Assembly: GCF_965222285.1 (NCBI RefSeq)
Contig: NZ_OZ244942.1
Location: 1,240,001-1,304,000, forward strand
Direction: 5' to 3'
From: Tepidicaulis sp002389665
GTDB taxonomy: Bacteria > Pseudomonadota > Alphaproteobacteria > Parvibaculales > Parvibaculaceae
DNA length: 64,000 bases
Shown here: piece after piece, positions 33,192 to 41,972 of the stretch
How positions within the stretch are numbered: the first letter of the stretch is position 1
How the letters are laid out: every line of letters begins with the position of its first letter
Translations under genes and position numbers: made by a program
The notes under the pieces: generated by a model
Database searches by the model: none
What the model saw: only the letters and a program-made list of their open reading frames with translations
What the model was told of the DNA's origin: nothing

Positions 33192-33243
33192 AGCGGCCTA
33201 TCTTAAGAGCGGCCAATCGAAAGCAACGACGAAGGATCAGTAG

Positions 33244-34083
33244 ATGCGGAAATTGGATGTTGTCGGCACCGTCATGGAGGCCTATCGCGGCGCCTATTCG
33301 CATTTCCTCGATCTGGTGAAACTCGTCTGGCTTCCCGTCGTGATCTATATCGTCGCCAATATCGCCCAGCAGGAGTTTCTGCAGCGCCGTCTTGAGGAAT
33401 TGCAGCAGCAGGAACAAGGCTCCTTGATCAACGTCACGGAGGCTTTTTCTCTGCCGATCGTTCTCCTCATGCTGGTCGGGCTTTTCACTTGGCCGATGAT
33501 CGCGGTGGCCTGGCACCGTTTCGTGCTTTTGGGCGACCGGGGTTCGGGCGCCGTCAATTTCCATTTCGGCCGGCGGGAAGCGGTTTTCCTGCTCGCCTCG
33601 ATCTTTCTCGTATTGCTGGCGCTGCCCGCGTTCCTCGTCGCCATGGTCAGCGGGGCACTTGCCGATCCGGTGAGCGGCGATACCGCGCTTTCTTTCGGCC
33701 TTGCCATTCTCGCTCTGGTTTTGGCCATTGCCGCCGTTTATTACTCGGTACGTCTCACGCTGCTTTTGCCGGCGGTGGCGATCGGCGAGCCGCTCAATGC
33801 CCGCGCCATATTGGATATTACGAAGGGCAATTTCTGGCGGCTGCTCGGCATGATCATTCTGAACATGCTTTTCATCATGGTCATCGCCATTGCGCTGAAC
33901 GTTGTCGGCGCGCTCGTCTCGTTCATCCCGGGCGGTATCGTCGTGGCGATCGGTTTGCAGGCGCTGGGGATGACCGTCTTCCAGATCACCTCCGTCGCCA
34001 TTCTCTCCATCGCCTACCGCGATCTGTCGGGCATGAACGAAGGGGCGGGCATGAGCGGCGCGGGCGACATCTACGACCGCTAA
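33244..34083 (+). CDS. Polytopic membrane protein of unknown function
   Basis: This 279-residue protein has about six predicted transmembrane helices, for example LVWLPVVIYIVANIA (about 28-42), IVLLMLVGLFTWPMIAVAW (about 72-90), FLLASIFLVLLALPAFLVAM, FGLAILALVLAIAAVYY and IILNMLFIMVIAIALNVVGA. The short repeated element YRGAYSHFLDL near the N-terminus and LNARAILDITKGNFWRLLG in the second half resemble DUF-type glycerophosphodiester-like membrane domains, but I cannot assign a family. AAGGA lies 8 nt before the ATG. Confidence 0.65.
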   Translation: MRKLDVVGTVMEAYRGAYSHFLDLVKLVWLPVVIYIVANIAQQEFLQRRLEELQQQEQGSLINVTEAFSLPIVLLMLVGLFTWPMIAVAWHRFVLLGDRGSGAVNFHFGRREAVFLLASIFLVLLALPAFLVAMVSGALADPVSGDTALSFGLAILALVLAIAAVYYSVRLTLLLPAVAIGEPLNARAILDITKGNFWRLLGMIILNMLFIMVIAIALNVVGALVSFIPGGIVVAIGLQALGMTVFQITSVAILSIAYRDLSGMNEGAGMSGAGDIYDR

Positions 34084-34386
34084 GGGGCGGGGCGGTCCCG
34101 GAAATATGCGCAAAACTGGCGTAAAATAGCCATTTTTAGCGTATTTGCATTTGCCGGCCCGGCGGGCTAGGCTCCGCCCACCAGACGAGATAGAGACAGG
34201 GTGTGTCACCGGGCGCGCCGCACGATCATCCGAAATCGCAGCGCAATTTTAACGGCTATGCTTTGTGAGCCGTGCCTTGCCTTGCAGGGGTGTTTTCGGC
34301 GCCTATCTGTTGGGGTAACGGCAACCGGAGCAGCTTTCGAAATGGCAGGTACCTTATCAGGGCCGGCCCGAGAAGGAGTGAGTGTC
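34084..34386. other. Non-coding region upstream of panB
   Basis: About 300 bp with no gene. An open frame continues upstream of the panB start to 34201, but its sequence (Cys- and Arg-rich, no family match) is not like PanB. The AAGGAG at 34374-34379 supports ATG 34387 as the start. A TATTTTTAGC-like AT-rich patch near 34130-34150 may be part of the promoter. Confidence 0.45.
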
Positions 34387-35220
34387 ATGTCCGTCCACGC
34401 CAAGGTTAAACGCATCACCGTTCCGGAAATCCGTGCCCGCAAGAACGGTCAGCCGATCGTCTCGCTCACCGCTTATCACGCCCATACCGCCCGCTATATC
34501 GACCCTTATGTCGATCTCATTCTCGTGGGCGACAGCCTGGGCATGGTGATGTACGGCATGGAAACCACCCTTGGCGTCACGCTCGACATGATGATCGCCC
34601 ATGGCACCGCTGTGGTGCGCGGTACGGAGCGCGCGCTTGTCGTCGTCGATATGCCCTTCGGCACCTATGAAGAATCGCCGCAGGTCGCTTTCCGCAACGC
34701 GGTCCGCGTGATCAAGGAAACCGGCTGCACCGCCGTGAAGGTGGAAGGCGGCGCGCGCACCGCCGAGACGATCCGCTATCTCGTGGACCGTGGCATTCCC
34801 GTCATGGCGCATATCGGCCTCACCCCGCAATCGACGCAGGTCATGGGCGGCTTCAAGACGCAAGGGCGCACCAAGGACGAATGGGGCGCCATCGAGGAAG
34901 ATGCGAAAGCCATTGCCGAAGCCGGTGCCTTTGCCGTGGTCGTGGAAGGGGTGGCAGAGCCGCTCGCCGCGCGCCTGACCGAGCTGATCGATATTCCGAC
35001 CGTGGGCATCGGCGCTTCTTCTGCCTGTGACGGGCAAATCCTGGTGCTTGAGGACATGCTGGGCCTCTCGCCCCGCCCGCCGAAATTCGTCAAGGAATAT
35101 GCGACCATGGGCGCGGCCATTGCCGGCGCCGCCGAGGCTTATGCCGAGGAAGTGCGCAGCAGGGCCTTTCCGGCTCCCGAGCATACCTATAAGATGAAGA
35201 AGGTGGATGGCGAGGTCTGA
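34387..35220 (+). CDS. panB: 3-methyl-2-oxobutanoate hydroxymethyltransferase
   Basis: This 277-residue PanB shows the family landmarks: LTAYHAHTARYIDPYVDLIL at the N-terminus, VGDSLGMVMYG with the metal-binding Asp, AVKVEGG with the substrate-contacting Lys and Glu, MAHIGLTPQS and GIGASSACDGQILVLEDMLG. It makes ketopantoate from 2-oxoisovalerate and 5,10-methylene-THF, the first step of pantothenate synthesis. panC is not next to it. The start is fixed by AAGGAG at 34374-34379. Confidence 0.95.
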   Translation: MSVHAKVKRITVPEIRARKNGQPIVSLTAYHAHTARYIDPYVDLILVGDSLGMVMYGMETTLGVTLDMMIAHGTAVVRGTERALVVVDMPFGTYEESPQVAFRNAVRVIKETGCTAVKVEGGARTAETIRYLVDRGIPVMAHIGLTPQSTQVMGGFKTQGRTKDEWGAIEEDAKAIAEAGAFAVVVEGVAEPLAARLTELIDIPTVGIGASSACDGQILVLEDMLGLSPRPPKFVKEYATMGAAIAGAAEAYAEEVRSRAFPAPEHTYKMKKVDGEV

Positions 35221-35246
35221 TTTTTCCCGGTTTTAAGGGAAAAATC
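35219..35246. terminator. Hairpin overlapping the panB stop
   Basis: GATTTTTCCC (35219-35228) pairs exactly with GGGAAAAATC (35237-35246) around an 8-nt loop. On the minus strand it would end in no T run, and on the plus strand the T tract is in the 5' arm, so it is a weak terminator at best. It may protect the mRNA end. Confidence 0.45.
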
Positions 35247-35346
35247 GCCTCCGCGAAGTTTGCCAACGCCTTGAAAGCTCTGTACCTTACGGCACAAATG
35301 CGCGGCGCCCGCCGCGCCGACGAATGGCCTGTGCCGGAGACACCCG

Positions 35347-36126
35347 TTGAGCGATATTTTCCGTGAAGTAGAAGAAGATCTGCGCCGCGAAGAGCTGCGC
35401 AAGATTTGGGACAAATACGGCATTTATGTCGTCGGTCTGGCTCTGGGCATCGTGCTTCTCACCGCTGCGGTGGTGGGCTGGCGCGCCTATAGCCTGTCCG
35501 AGGCTGAAGAGGCGTCATTGGCCTATGAAGCGGCGCTGGCCGAGGCCGAGGAAACCCCGGAGGCGGCTGCCGAGAAACTGGCGGCACTGGCCGAGGAAAG
35601 CCCGGCTGGCTATGCCGCTCTTGCGCAGCTCCGCCGCGCGGCGGCGCTGGCCGAAGAAGGCGACCGCCAGGGGGCGATTTCCGTCTATGAGCAGCTTGCC
35701 TCCAATAGCGCAGCCGGTGAGATCATTCAGGAGCTTGCCCAGATCAAAGCGGCGAGCCTTTTGATCGGCAATGCCAGCCATGACGATATCCGTCTGCGCC
35801 TCGTGGGGCTAACGGGGGAAGGCAAGCCCTGGCGCAATCTGGCGCGGGAACTTCTGGGCCTCAGCGCTTATAAGGCGGGTGAATATGCCGAGGCCCGCTC
35901 GCTCTTTCAGGAAATTACGCGGGACAATACGGCAACGCCGGGGCTGCGCGACCGCGCGCATGTCATGATCGCGCTGATCAGCCCGAAAATTGCCGCCGAA
36001 GCGCTGGAAAGCAGCCCGCCTGCTGACGAGCCCGTTGCCGATGAAGCGCCTGCGGAAGAAGCATCTGGCGAAGCGGCACCAGCCGAGGAAGCTGCGCCGG
36101 AACCTGCTGCCGGCGAGAGCGAGTAA
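35347..36126 (+). CDS. YfgM-like TPR membrane protein
   Basis: This 259-residue protein starts at TTG 35347. After an acidic N-terminus (SDIFREVEEDLRREELRKIW) comes one transmembrane helix (about 25-45, GIYVVGLALGIVLLTAAVVG), then TPR-like helices typical of the YfgM/DUF2133 tetratricopeptide family, and a low-complexity Ala/Glu/Pro tail (about 225-259). YfgM is an accessory subunit of the SecYEG translocon that works with PpiD in periplasmic chaperone transfer. It lies directly upstream of bamB, the usual neighbour (yfgM-bamB-der). Confidence 0.88.
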   Translation: MSDIFREVEEDLRREELRKIWDKYGIYVVGLALGIVLLTAAVVGWRAYSLSEAEEASLAYEAALAEAEETPEAAAEKLAALAEESPAGYAALAQLRRAAALAEEGDRQGAISVYEQLASNSAAGEIIQELAQIKAASLLIGNASHDDIRLRLVGLTGEGKPWRNLARELLGLSAYKAGEYAEARSLFQEITRDNTATPGLRDRAHVMIALISPKIAAEALESSPPADEPVADEAPAEEASGEAAPAEEAAPEPAAGESE

Positions 36127-36214
36127 TCATCCGCGCATGAGCGACGAGCTTCAAATATGCGCAGCGCCAGGAATGGCGATAACGGAAATTGGCGAGAAGA
36201 ATGGGAAGCCGCGA

Positions 36215-37552
36215 ATGACGTCTCGATGGGGTGCCTGGGTGACGGTCGCTATGCTGGGTTTCGGCCTGGCCGGGTGTGAAACGGTAGGAGACCTGTTCTC
36301 CGCTGGCGGCAATGAGGAAAAACTGCCGGGCGAGCGTATTTCGATCATGACGCTCGAGCAGTCGCTGGAAGCCGACCCGCGTATCGCCGATCTGCGCGTC
36401 GTGTTGCCCAAGCCTTATGAAAACGAAAACTGGGCGCAACCCGGCGGCTTTGCCGACAATGTGCTGCATCACCTGGAAGCGGGCCCGCTCAATATGGCCT
36501 GGAAGCGGGATGCAGGTGAAGGCTCCGGCGGGTCCGCCCGCCTTGCAAGCGCGCCCATCGTCGCGGGTGGCCGGGCCTATATTCTCGATGCGGATGCGGA
36601 TCTGCGCGCCTTCGATGCGCAGAGCGGCGAGCAGCTCTGGCGCACCGACTTGACCCCGGACAATGAAAGCGATGAAGAAGGCCGCGGCGGCGGCGTCGCT
36701 TTTGAAGACGGCAAGGTCTTCGCCACCACCGGTTTCGGCCAGGTCGTGGCGCTTGATGCCGCCACCGGCGCGGAGCTTTGGCGCCAGGGGGTGGGCGTGC
36801 CCTACCGCGCGGCGCCGACGGTAAATGGCGGGCGCGTCTTCACCATCACCTCCGACAACCAGACCGTGGTGCTGGCGGCGGCGAATGGTGAGGTGCTGTG
36901 GCGCCATCAGGGCATTACCGAGGCTGCTGGCATTCTGGCGGCAACCAGCGCGGCAGTGTCCGGCTCCATTGTCATCGTGCCTTATTCCTCCGGCGAGCTT
37001 TTCGCGCTGCGCGTGGAAAACGGCAACGTGCTCTGGAGCGACTCGCTGACGCGTACGGGTTCGCTCAGCTCGCTGACGGAACTCAACGATATTGCCGGGC
37101 GTCCGGTGATCGACCGGGGCCGTGTCTATGCCGTCTCCCATTCCGGGCGCATGGTCGCCATCGACATCCGCACCGGCGAGCGCGTCTGGACACGCAACAT
37201 TTCCGGCGTGCAGACACCGTGGGTCGCGGGCGATTTCATCTATCTCGTCACGACGGAAGCCGAGCTGCTGTGCCTCTCGCGCCGTGACGGGCGCGTGCGC
37301 TGGATTTCGCAGCTTGCCCGCTTCCGCAACGAAGAAGCCCGGCGCGATCCCATCCAGTGGAGCGGGCCCATTCTGGCGGGGGACCGGCTGGTGCTGGGTT
37401 CCTCGCGCGGGCTCCTCATGTCGGTTTCGCCTTATGACGGGGAAAAACTGGGCTCGTTCGAAATCGACGAACCGGTCTATATTGCGCCCATCGTGGCCAA
37501 GGGCACGCTTTACGTGCTGACCGATGACGGTGACCTCGCCGCCTTCCGTTAA
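36215..37552 (+). CDS. bamB: Outer-membrane assembly lipoprotein BamB
   Basis: With ATG 36215 (GGGAAG 6 nt upstream) the protein has 445 residues and a lipoprotein signal WVTVAMLGFGLAGC with the lipobox LAGC. The mature part has repeated GxxLWR-type beta-propeller blades such as GEQLWRTDL, GAELWRQGV, GEVLWRHQG, GNVLWSDSL, GERVWTRNI and GRVRWISQL, typical of the PQQ-like eight-bladed BamB fold. BamB supports beta-barrel insertion by the BAM complex. Upstream in-frame ATG codons at 36137 and 36173 would bury the lipobox and are unlikely. Confidence 0.92.
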   Translation: MTSRWGAWVTVAMLGFGLAGCETVGDLFSAGGNEEKLPGERISIMTLEQSLEADPRIADLRVVLPKPYENENWAQPGGFADNVLHHLEAGPLNMAWKRDAGEGSGGSARLASAPIVAGGRAYILDADADLRAFDAQSGEQLWRTDLTPDNESDEEGRGGGVAFEDGKVFATTGFGQVVALDAATGAELWRQGVGVPYRAAPTVNGGRVFTITSDNQTVVLAAANGEVLWRHQGITEAAGILAATSAAVSGSIVIVPYSSGELFALRVENGNVLWSDSLTRTGSLSSLTELNDIAGRPVIDRGRVYAVSHSGRMVAIDIRTGERVWTRNISGVQTPWVAGDFIYLVTTEAELLCLSRRDGRVRWISQLARFRNEEARRDPIQWSGPILAGDRLVLGSSRGLLMSVSPYDGEKLGSFEIDEPVYIAPIVAKGTLYVLTDDGDLAAFR

Positions 37553-37627
37553 AGGCGGCGGGCCGTCCGGCGCCCCTTTGGCCGGGATTTGATTTCCGGG
37601 ACTTGTTTTAGAGAGAAGGTTCACCCC

Positions 37628-39043
37628 TTGTCGTTCAAGCTTGCTATTGTCGGGCGCCCCAATGTGGGCAAATCGACCCTGTTCAACCGTCTGGTCGGGC
37701 GCAAGCTCGCGCTTGTGGACGACACGCCGGGCGTTACCCGCGACCGGCGCGAGGGGGAAGGCAAGCTCGGCGATCTGGAATTCACCGTGGTCGACACCGC
37801 CGGGCTGGAAGAAGCCAAGGGCGATGCGCTGGAAGCGCGCATGCGCCAGCAAACCGACCTTGCCATTGCCGAGGCCGATCTTTGCCTGCTGCTCATCGAT
37901 GCGCGCGCCGGGGTCACGCCGCTCGACCGGCATTTCGCGCAGCTTCTGCGCCGTTCCGATGCGCCGGTCGTGCTGGCCGCCAATAAATGCGAAGGCAATG
38001 CCGCCCATGACGGGCTGGTAGAAGCCTATGAGCTTGGCCTTGGCGAGCCCATCGCTCTTTCCGCCGAGCACGGGCAGGGGCTGGGCGAGCTTTACGATAT
38101 TCTGCAGCCGCTTGTACAAGCCGTGCAGGAAGGGGAAATCGCCGACACCATTACCGAGGAAGCCGAGCTTGACGACGAAGAAGGCTTCGACCCGGAAACC
38201 CCTTTCGAGCCAGACCTTGAAGCCCCGCTGCGCATTGCCGTGGTGGGCCGGCCCAATGTCGGTAAATCCACGCTGATCAATCAGCTGCTCGGGGAAGACC
38301 GGATGCTGACGGGCCCGGAAGCCGGGATCACCCGCGATGCCATCGGCGTCGAATGGCAGTGGCGCGGGCGCAAAGTGAAGCTCTTCGACACCGCCGGCAT
38401 GCGCAAGCGGGCGCGGGTGACGGAGAAACTCGAAAAGCTCTCCGTCGCCGACACATTGCGCGCCATCCGCTTTGCCGAAGTCGTGGTGCTGATGATCGAC
38501 GCCACTATCCCCTTCGAAAAGCAGGACCTGCATATTGCCGATTTGGTGGAGCAGGAAGGGCGCGGCCTTGTCGTTGCCGTCAATAAGTGGGACCTGATCG
38601 AGGACGGGCAGGCGGTCATGGCGGATCTGACGGAAAAGCTCGGCCGTCTTCTGCCGCAGATCCGCGGTGTGCCGATCATCACGTTCTCGGCGCTGGCGGG
38701 CAAAGGCACCGACAAGCTGATGCCGCGGATCGAAGAAGTGCACACGGTCTGGAACAGCCGCGTTTCCACCGGCAAGCTTAACCGCTGGCTGGAAGGGGCG
38801 GTGGGCCGCCATCCGCCGCCGGCGGCGAGCGGGCGGCGCGTTTCGCTGAAATATATTACCCAGGTCAAATCGCGCCCGCCGACCTTCGCGATTTTCTCCA
38901 GCCGAGCCGAAGAAGTGCCGCCTTCCTATAAGCGCTATCTCATCAACAGCATGCGCGAAACCTTCGGCCTGCCCGGCGTGCCGATCCGCATCTTTATGCG
39001 CAAAACAAAGAACCCTTACGCAAGCCGCGCCAGAAAGCGCTAG
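37628..39043 (+). CDS. der: Ribosome-associated GTPase Der
   Basis: Der has two tandem GTPase domains. The first has GRPNVGKSTLF, the DTPGVT switch and NKCE. The second has GRPNVGKSTLINQ near residue 210, DTAGMRKRA and NKWD. The C-terminal KH-like domain ends FMRKTKNPYASR. The chosen start is TTG 37628 with GAGAAGG upstream, giving 471 residues, the usual length. Der is needed for 50S ribosome subunit assembly. The stop overlaps the end of a convergent membrane protein gene. Confidence 0.94.
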   Translation: MSFKLAIVGRPNVGKSTLFNRLVGRKLALVDDTPGVTRDRREGEGKLGDLEFTVVDTAGLEEAKGDALEARMRQQTDLAIAEADLCLLLIDARAGVTPLDRHFAQLLRRSDAPVVLAANKCEGNAAHDGLVEAYELGLGEPIALSAEHGQGLGELYDILQPLVQAVQEGEIADTITEEAELDDEEGFDPETPFEPDLEAPLRIAVVGRPNVGKSTLINQLLGEDRMLTGPEAGITRDAIGVEWQWRGRKVKLFDTAGMRKRARVTEKLEKLSVADTLRAIRFAEVVVLMIDATIPFEKQDLHIADLVEQEGRGLVVAVNKWDLIEDGQAVMADLTEKLGRLLPQIRGVPIITFSALAGKGTDKLMPRIEEVHTVWNSRVSTGKLNRWLEGAVGRHPPPAASGRRVSLKYITQVKSRPPTFAIFSSRAEEVPPSYKRYLINSMRETFGLPGVPIRIFMRKTKNPYASRARKR

Positions 39044-39666
39044 CTCCACATCAACCAGAGCCCAGCGCAGCCCAGTACCCCGGTCCAAAGAAGATCGACC
39101 AAGCGGCGGCGGCTTTCCGGAAATTCCGCCATGCCCTTGCAATAGGCAGCGGCGAGCAGGCCCGTCACGCTAAGCATCGCCGTCATATGCACGAGCACCG
39201 CGCCCCCTGCAACGGCAAGCGAGCCTGCCGCGCCAAGCTCCGCTGCGGCACTGTTTGACAGACAAAGCGGCATCAGCGCGGGCACCAGCATCAAACCTGC
39301 TCCATGGGCCGATGCCATGAAAAAAGACCAGAGCCCCAGCCCGGCAAAGCCTGCGCCGAGCGAGGCAGGCATAAGATGGCGCGTGCCCGAAAAAAAGCAG
39401 TAAAGCCCCCAGCAAAGCAGCAATCCGCCCGCAAGTTTCCGCAGCAGATTTTCATCGAGAAAAAAGCCCGCCGTGACGGCGAGCATGGCGACAAGCGCGA
39501 TGGAGAGCGCATGACCGATCGCAATGGGAATGAGCGCAAAGAGCGCGGCCTCAAGGCTTTTCTGCCGCTCGCCGATACTCCCCGCAAAAAGCCAGCCCAT
39601 GGCCGGGTTGAGCCCGTGATAAAGCCCAAGCCCGGCAAGAGCGAGCCATGGTGCAAGGTCCGGCAT
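39040..39666 (-). CDS. Polytopic membrane protein, NicO/RcnA-like features
   Basis: This 208-residue protein has about six transmembrane helices. The first contains LGLYHGLNPAMGW and the second FALIPIAIGHALSIALV. Conserved His in HGLNPAMGW and GHALSIA recalls the metal-binding helices of NicO/RcnA-type transporters, but the match is loose. SAHGAGLMLVPALMPL carries another His. I give no function. It is convergent with der, with stops overlapping by 4 bp. Confidence 0.6.
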   Translation of the reverse strand: MPDLAPWLALAGLGLYHGLNPAMGWLFAGSIGERQKSLEAALFALIPIAIGHALSIALVAMLAVTAGFFLDENLLRKLAGGLLLCWGLYCFFSGTRHLMPASLGAGFAGLGLWSFFMASAHGAGLMLVPALMPLCLSNSAAAELGAAGSLAVAGGAVLVHMTAMLSVTGLLAAAYCKGMAEFPESRRRLVDLLWTGVLGCAGLWLMWS

Positions 39667-39684
39667 GGTGTAGGTGTTGATCCT

Positions 39685-40170
39685 TCAGATGACCGGTATC
39701 CATATTTCGATACGGCCTGTCCCCGTGGCGGCATCGAAATCGGGTCCGTATTTTTCAAAGAAAAGCCCATGCTCCCCGGCAAAGGTCAGGCCGGAATGCA
39801 GCAGCCAGTTTTCCCAGATGGCATGGATTGTCTGGTGGAGATCGGCGGCGCTGCCTTGATGCTCGAAGACGGCGTATTTCCCCCCAGGAAGGGTGACCTC
39901 CTCCCAGCCGGGAAAGGGGAGTCTGCTTCCGGTAGCGATCTCGACACCGCACAGATAATGCATGCCTTCACCCTTCAAGCCGCAGCAAATGCCATAGTGC
40001 GCAGCGCCCTTTTTGCCGGGCACATCGCCATGGGCGCCAAGTTCGCCCCATTGGGCCGGGATGCCGCTCATATCGCCGCCCCGATAGTGCCGGTCGATAC
40101 CGGCAATGCGGCTTGCCGCCCTTTCTTCAATGCGCGGCGCGGGAATAGACGCACGGTTTACTTCTGCCAT
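39685..40170 (-). CDS. GyrI-like effector-binding domain protein
   Basis: This 161-residue protein has the AraC effector-binding/GyrI-like fold: SRIAGIDRHYRGGDMSGIPA at the start, GICCGLKGEGMHYLCGVEIA in the middle and LPGGKYAVFEHQG followed by IHAIWENWLLHSG. There is no DNA-binding domain, so it is the stand-alone small-molecule binding type. It is the last gene of a minus-strand run with SnoaL-like, DUF899, SRPBCC and ArsR genes. Confidence 0.82.
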   Translation of the reverse strand: MAEVNRASIPAPRIEERAASRIAGIDRHYRGGDMSGIPAQWGELGAHGDVPGKKGAAHYGICCGLKGEGMHYLCGVEIATGSRLPFPGWEEVTLPGGKYAVFEHQGSAADLHQTIHAIWENWLLHSGLTFAGEHGLFFEKYGPDFDAATGTGRIEIWIPVI

Positions 40171-40235
40171 TTCTTTCTACTCCTCGAATTGACGGAAGAG
40201 ATGAGCGGGCTTTGCCCCGCTCATCTCGTGACGTG

Positions 40236-40679
40236 CTAGCGGGTATTGATGAGCTGCATCGTTTCCGGGTCGAAAGGGGAGGAGTAATGCTCGTGAGAAA
40301 TCTTCCAGCCGTCAGCCGTCTTGCGGCAGCAAACGGTGGCGCGCATCCAACCTGTCTGCGTCTCGCCCTTTTCATCCGTGCCGCCGCAAAGCGACAGGTA
40401 GTGGACAAAAGCCAGCTCGCCGTTCTGTTCGATTTCAAGATCATGCAGATCCATGACCATGTCGCTGCCCGGCATCATCTCCATGCACATTTTCCAGTGT
40501 GCGCGGTAAGCCTCCAAACCTTTGAACTCGAGCTTGGAGATGGCATCGAACGCACGGATGTCGGGCGTATAGCAGGCGGCCACGGCATCAAGGTCTGCGG
40601 TCTTTGCCGCCCGCACCCATTCGTCGATGAGCGCGCGGATGGTATCTTCTTCCGTTAATTTCAAAGCAGCATCGGCCAT
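40236..40679 (-). CDS. SnoaL-like / ketosteroid isomerase-type protein
   Basis: The start ATG 40679 follows GGAGGAAAG and gives 147 residues. The sequence ALIDEWVRAAKTADLDAVAA, then YTPDIRAFDAI, then VHYLSLCGGTDEKGE and WKISHEHYSSPFD is the pattern of SnoaL-type NTF2-fold proteins often annotated as ketosteroid isomerases. Function unknown. Upstream is a DUF899 gene 100 bp away. Confidence 0.8.
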   Translation of the reverse strand: MADAALKLTEEDTIRALIDEWVRAAKTADLDAVAACYTPDIRAFDAISKLEFKGLEAYRAHWKMCMEMMPGSDMVMDLHDLEIEQNGELAFVHYLSLCGGTDEKGETQTGWMRATVCCRKTADGWKISHEHYSSPFDPETMQLINTR

Positions 40680-40779
40680 TGTCTTTCCTCCAGGAAATAC
40701 TGAAAAGGACCGGCATCCTCTTGAGGGGGAAGAGGATACCGGCATCGAGGCCGGGCCGCCGGGTCGGGCGGCCCGGTTG

Positions 40780-41505
40780 CTAGGCGCTTTTACGGGCAGG
40801 GGCGTCTTCGTACTCGTCGTGCCGGCGCATCCAATCCATGATCTCGGTCTCGTTCCGCCCCTTGGGTGCGAAATCGAGCAGCATATAAGCGCCGATCACC
40901 TCTTCATTACCGCGCGCATAGGAGGAATAGGTGTGGAAGACATCGCCGTTTTCATCCCGGTAAAAGGCGCTGAAACCGGGTGCTTCCTCGCCGGGATTTT
41001 CGCTCGTGGGCGCGAAATTATATGTTGCCCGGCCTGCCTCCACGTCTTCCTTGCGGAAGGAGACATGAAAGTCGTAATTGAAATCGCTGCCGTTCGAAGA
41101 TGCCCAGTCGAATTGCCAGCCCATGCGCTTTTTATAGGCTTCGATTTCAGCCAGCGGCGCGCGGGAGACGGCCATCAGTGTGACATCGTGATGTTTGATG
41201 TGCTGATTGGCGCTGTCGAGATGATCGGCAAGGAACGAGCAGCCGCTGCAACCTGCGTCCCAGCCCGGTGCGAGCATGAAGTGATAGATGATGAGCTGGC
41301 TGTTCTTGCCGAACAGCTCGGCCAGTGTTTTCTTGCCTGCGGGTGTCTCGAAAACATATGTCTTGTCGACCTTCACCCAGGGCAGGGCGCGGCGTTCTTC
41401 GGCGATTTCATCGCGCAGGCGCGAGAGCTGCTTTTCGCGTTCGAGCAAAGCCTTTCGGGCTTTCAGCCATTCGGCCGGTGTACCTGTTGCATGGTGTGCC
41501 ATCAT
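40780..41505 (-). CDS. DUF899 thioredoxin-like protein
   Basis: This 241-residue protein is a DUF899 member: PAEWLKARKALLEREKQLSR at the N-terminus, KVDKTYVFETPAGKKTLAEL, then LIIYHFMLAPGWDAGCSGCS, whose CSGC replaces a thioredoxin CxxC motif, and FSAFYRDENGDVFHTYSSYA. The family is related to AhpC/TSA thioredoxin folds; substrates are unknown. A second Met at position 2 is equally good. It lies 26 bp after an SRPBCC gene and is probably co-transcribed with it. Confidence 0.88.
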   Translation of the reverse strand: MMAHHATGTPAEWLKARKALLEREKQLSRLRDEIAEERRALPWVKVDKTYVFETPAGKKTLAELFGKNSQLIIYHFMLAPGWDAGCSGCSFLADHLDSANQHIKHHDVTLMAVSRAPLAEIEAYKKRMGWQFDWASSNGSDFNYDFHVSFRKEDVEAGRATYNFAPTSENPGEEAPGFSAFYRDENGDVFHTYSSYARGNEEVIGAYMLLDFAPKGRNETEIMDWMRRHDEYEDAPARKSA

Positions 41506-41531
41506 AGTTCTCCCTTTTTGCGGGGTAAAAA

Positions 41532-41972
41532 TCAGGCGAAGAGAGCTTCCAGCTTGTCCAGAGAGCCCGTCCAGCCGTGGATGTGGCCGTCGCGAGAGGT
41601 TTCATCGAAGAGTTGTTCGTGATGCAGGGTGAGGATCGTTTGTTCCCCATCCGGCTTCAGCGTGACGGTGACCTGGCTTTCCCGTTCGGGCGTCGTTACC
41701 CAGGCCCAGGAGAAAACGAGCTTGGCGTTCTCCACGATTTCTTTGTAAACGCCGGAGACTTCGTGCCAGTCGCCGGTATTTTCCAGCATCTTCACGCGGA
41801 AGCGTCCGCCGATGCGCACATCCGCGTCGACTTCCTTCGTTTCAACATTTTCCGGACCGAACCACATCATCATTTGTTGCGGTTCCGTCCAGGCGGCGAA
41901 GATTTTTTCCGGCGAGGCTTTGATGCGTCTTTTGAGCGTGAGGCTCGGTTTGGCGTGTTGCTGGGTGGACAT
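41532..41972 (-). CDS. SRPBCC (AHSA1-like) protein
   Basis: This 146-residue protein opens LTLKRRIKASPEKIFAAWTE, a standard AHSA1/SRPBCC start, followed by MMMWFGPENVETKEVDADVR and a terminal GWTGSLDKLEALF helix. These proteins form a hydrophobic pocket, often with an ArsR partner. Its first 103 bp overlap the 3' end of the ArsR gene in another frame, longer than the usual few-base coupling. Confidence 0.88.
   Translation of the reverse strand: MSTQQHAKPSLTLKRRIKASPEKIFAAWTEPQQMMMWFGPENVETKEVDADVRIGGRFRVKMLENTGDWHEVSGVYKEIVENAKLVFSWAWVTTPERESQVTVTLKPDGEQTILTLHHEQLFDETSRDGHIHGWTGSLDKLEALFA

Noticed and set aside
35978..39142. A very long open frame on the minus strand (over 1000 codons) opposite bamB and der
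   Set aside because: It is antisense to two well-supported genes in GC-rich DNA, has no family-like motifs and is a by-product of codon bias.
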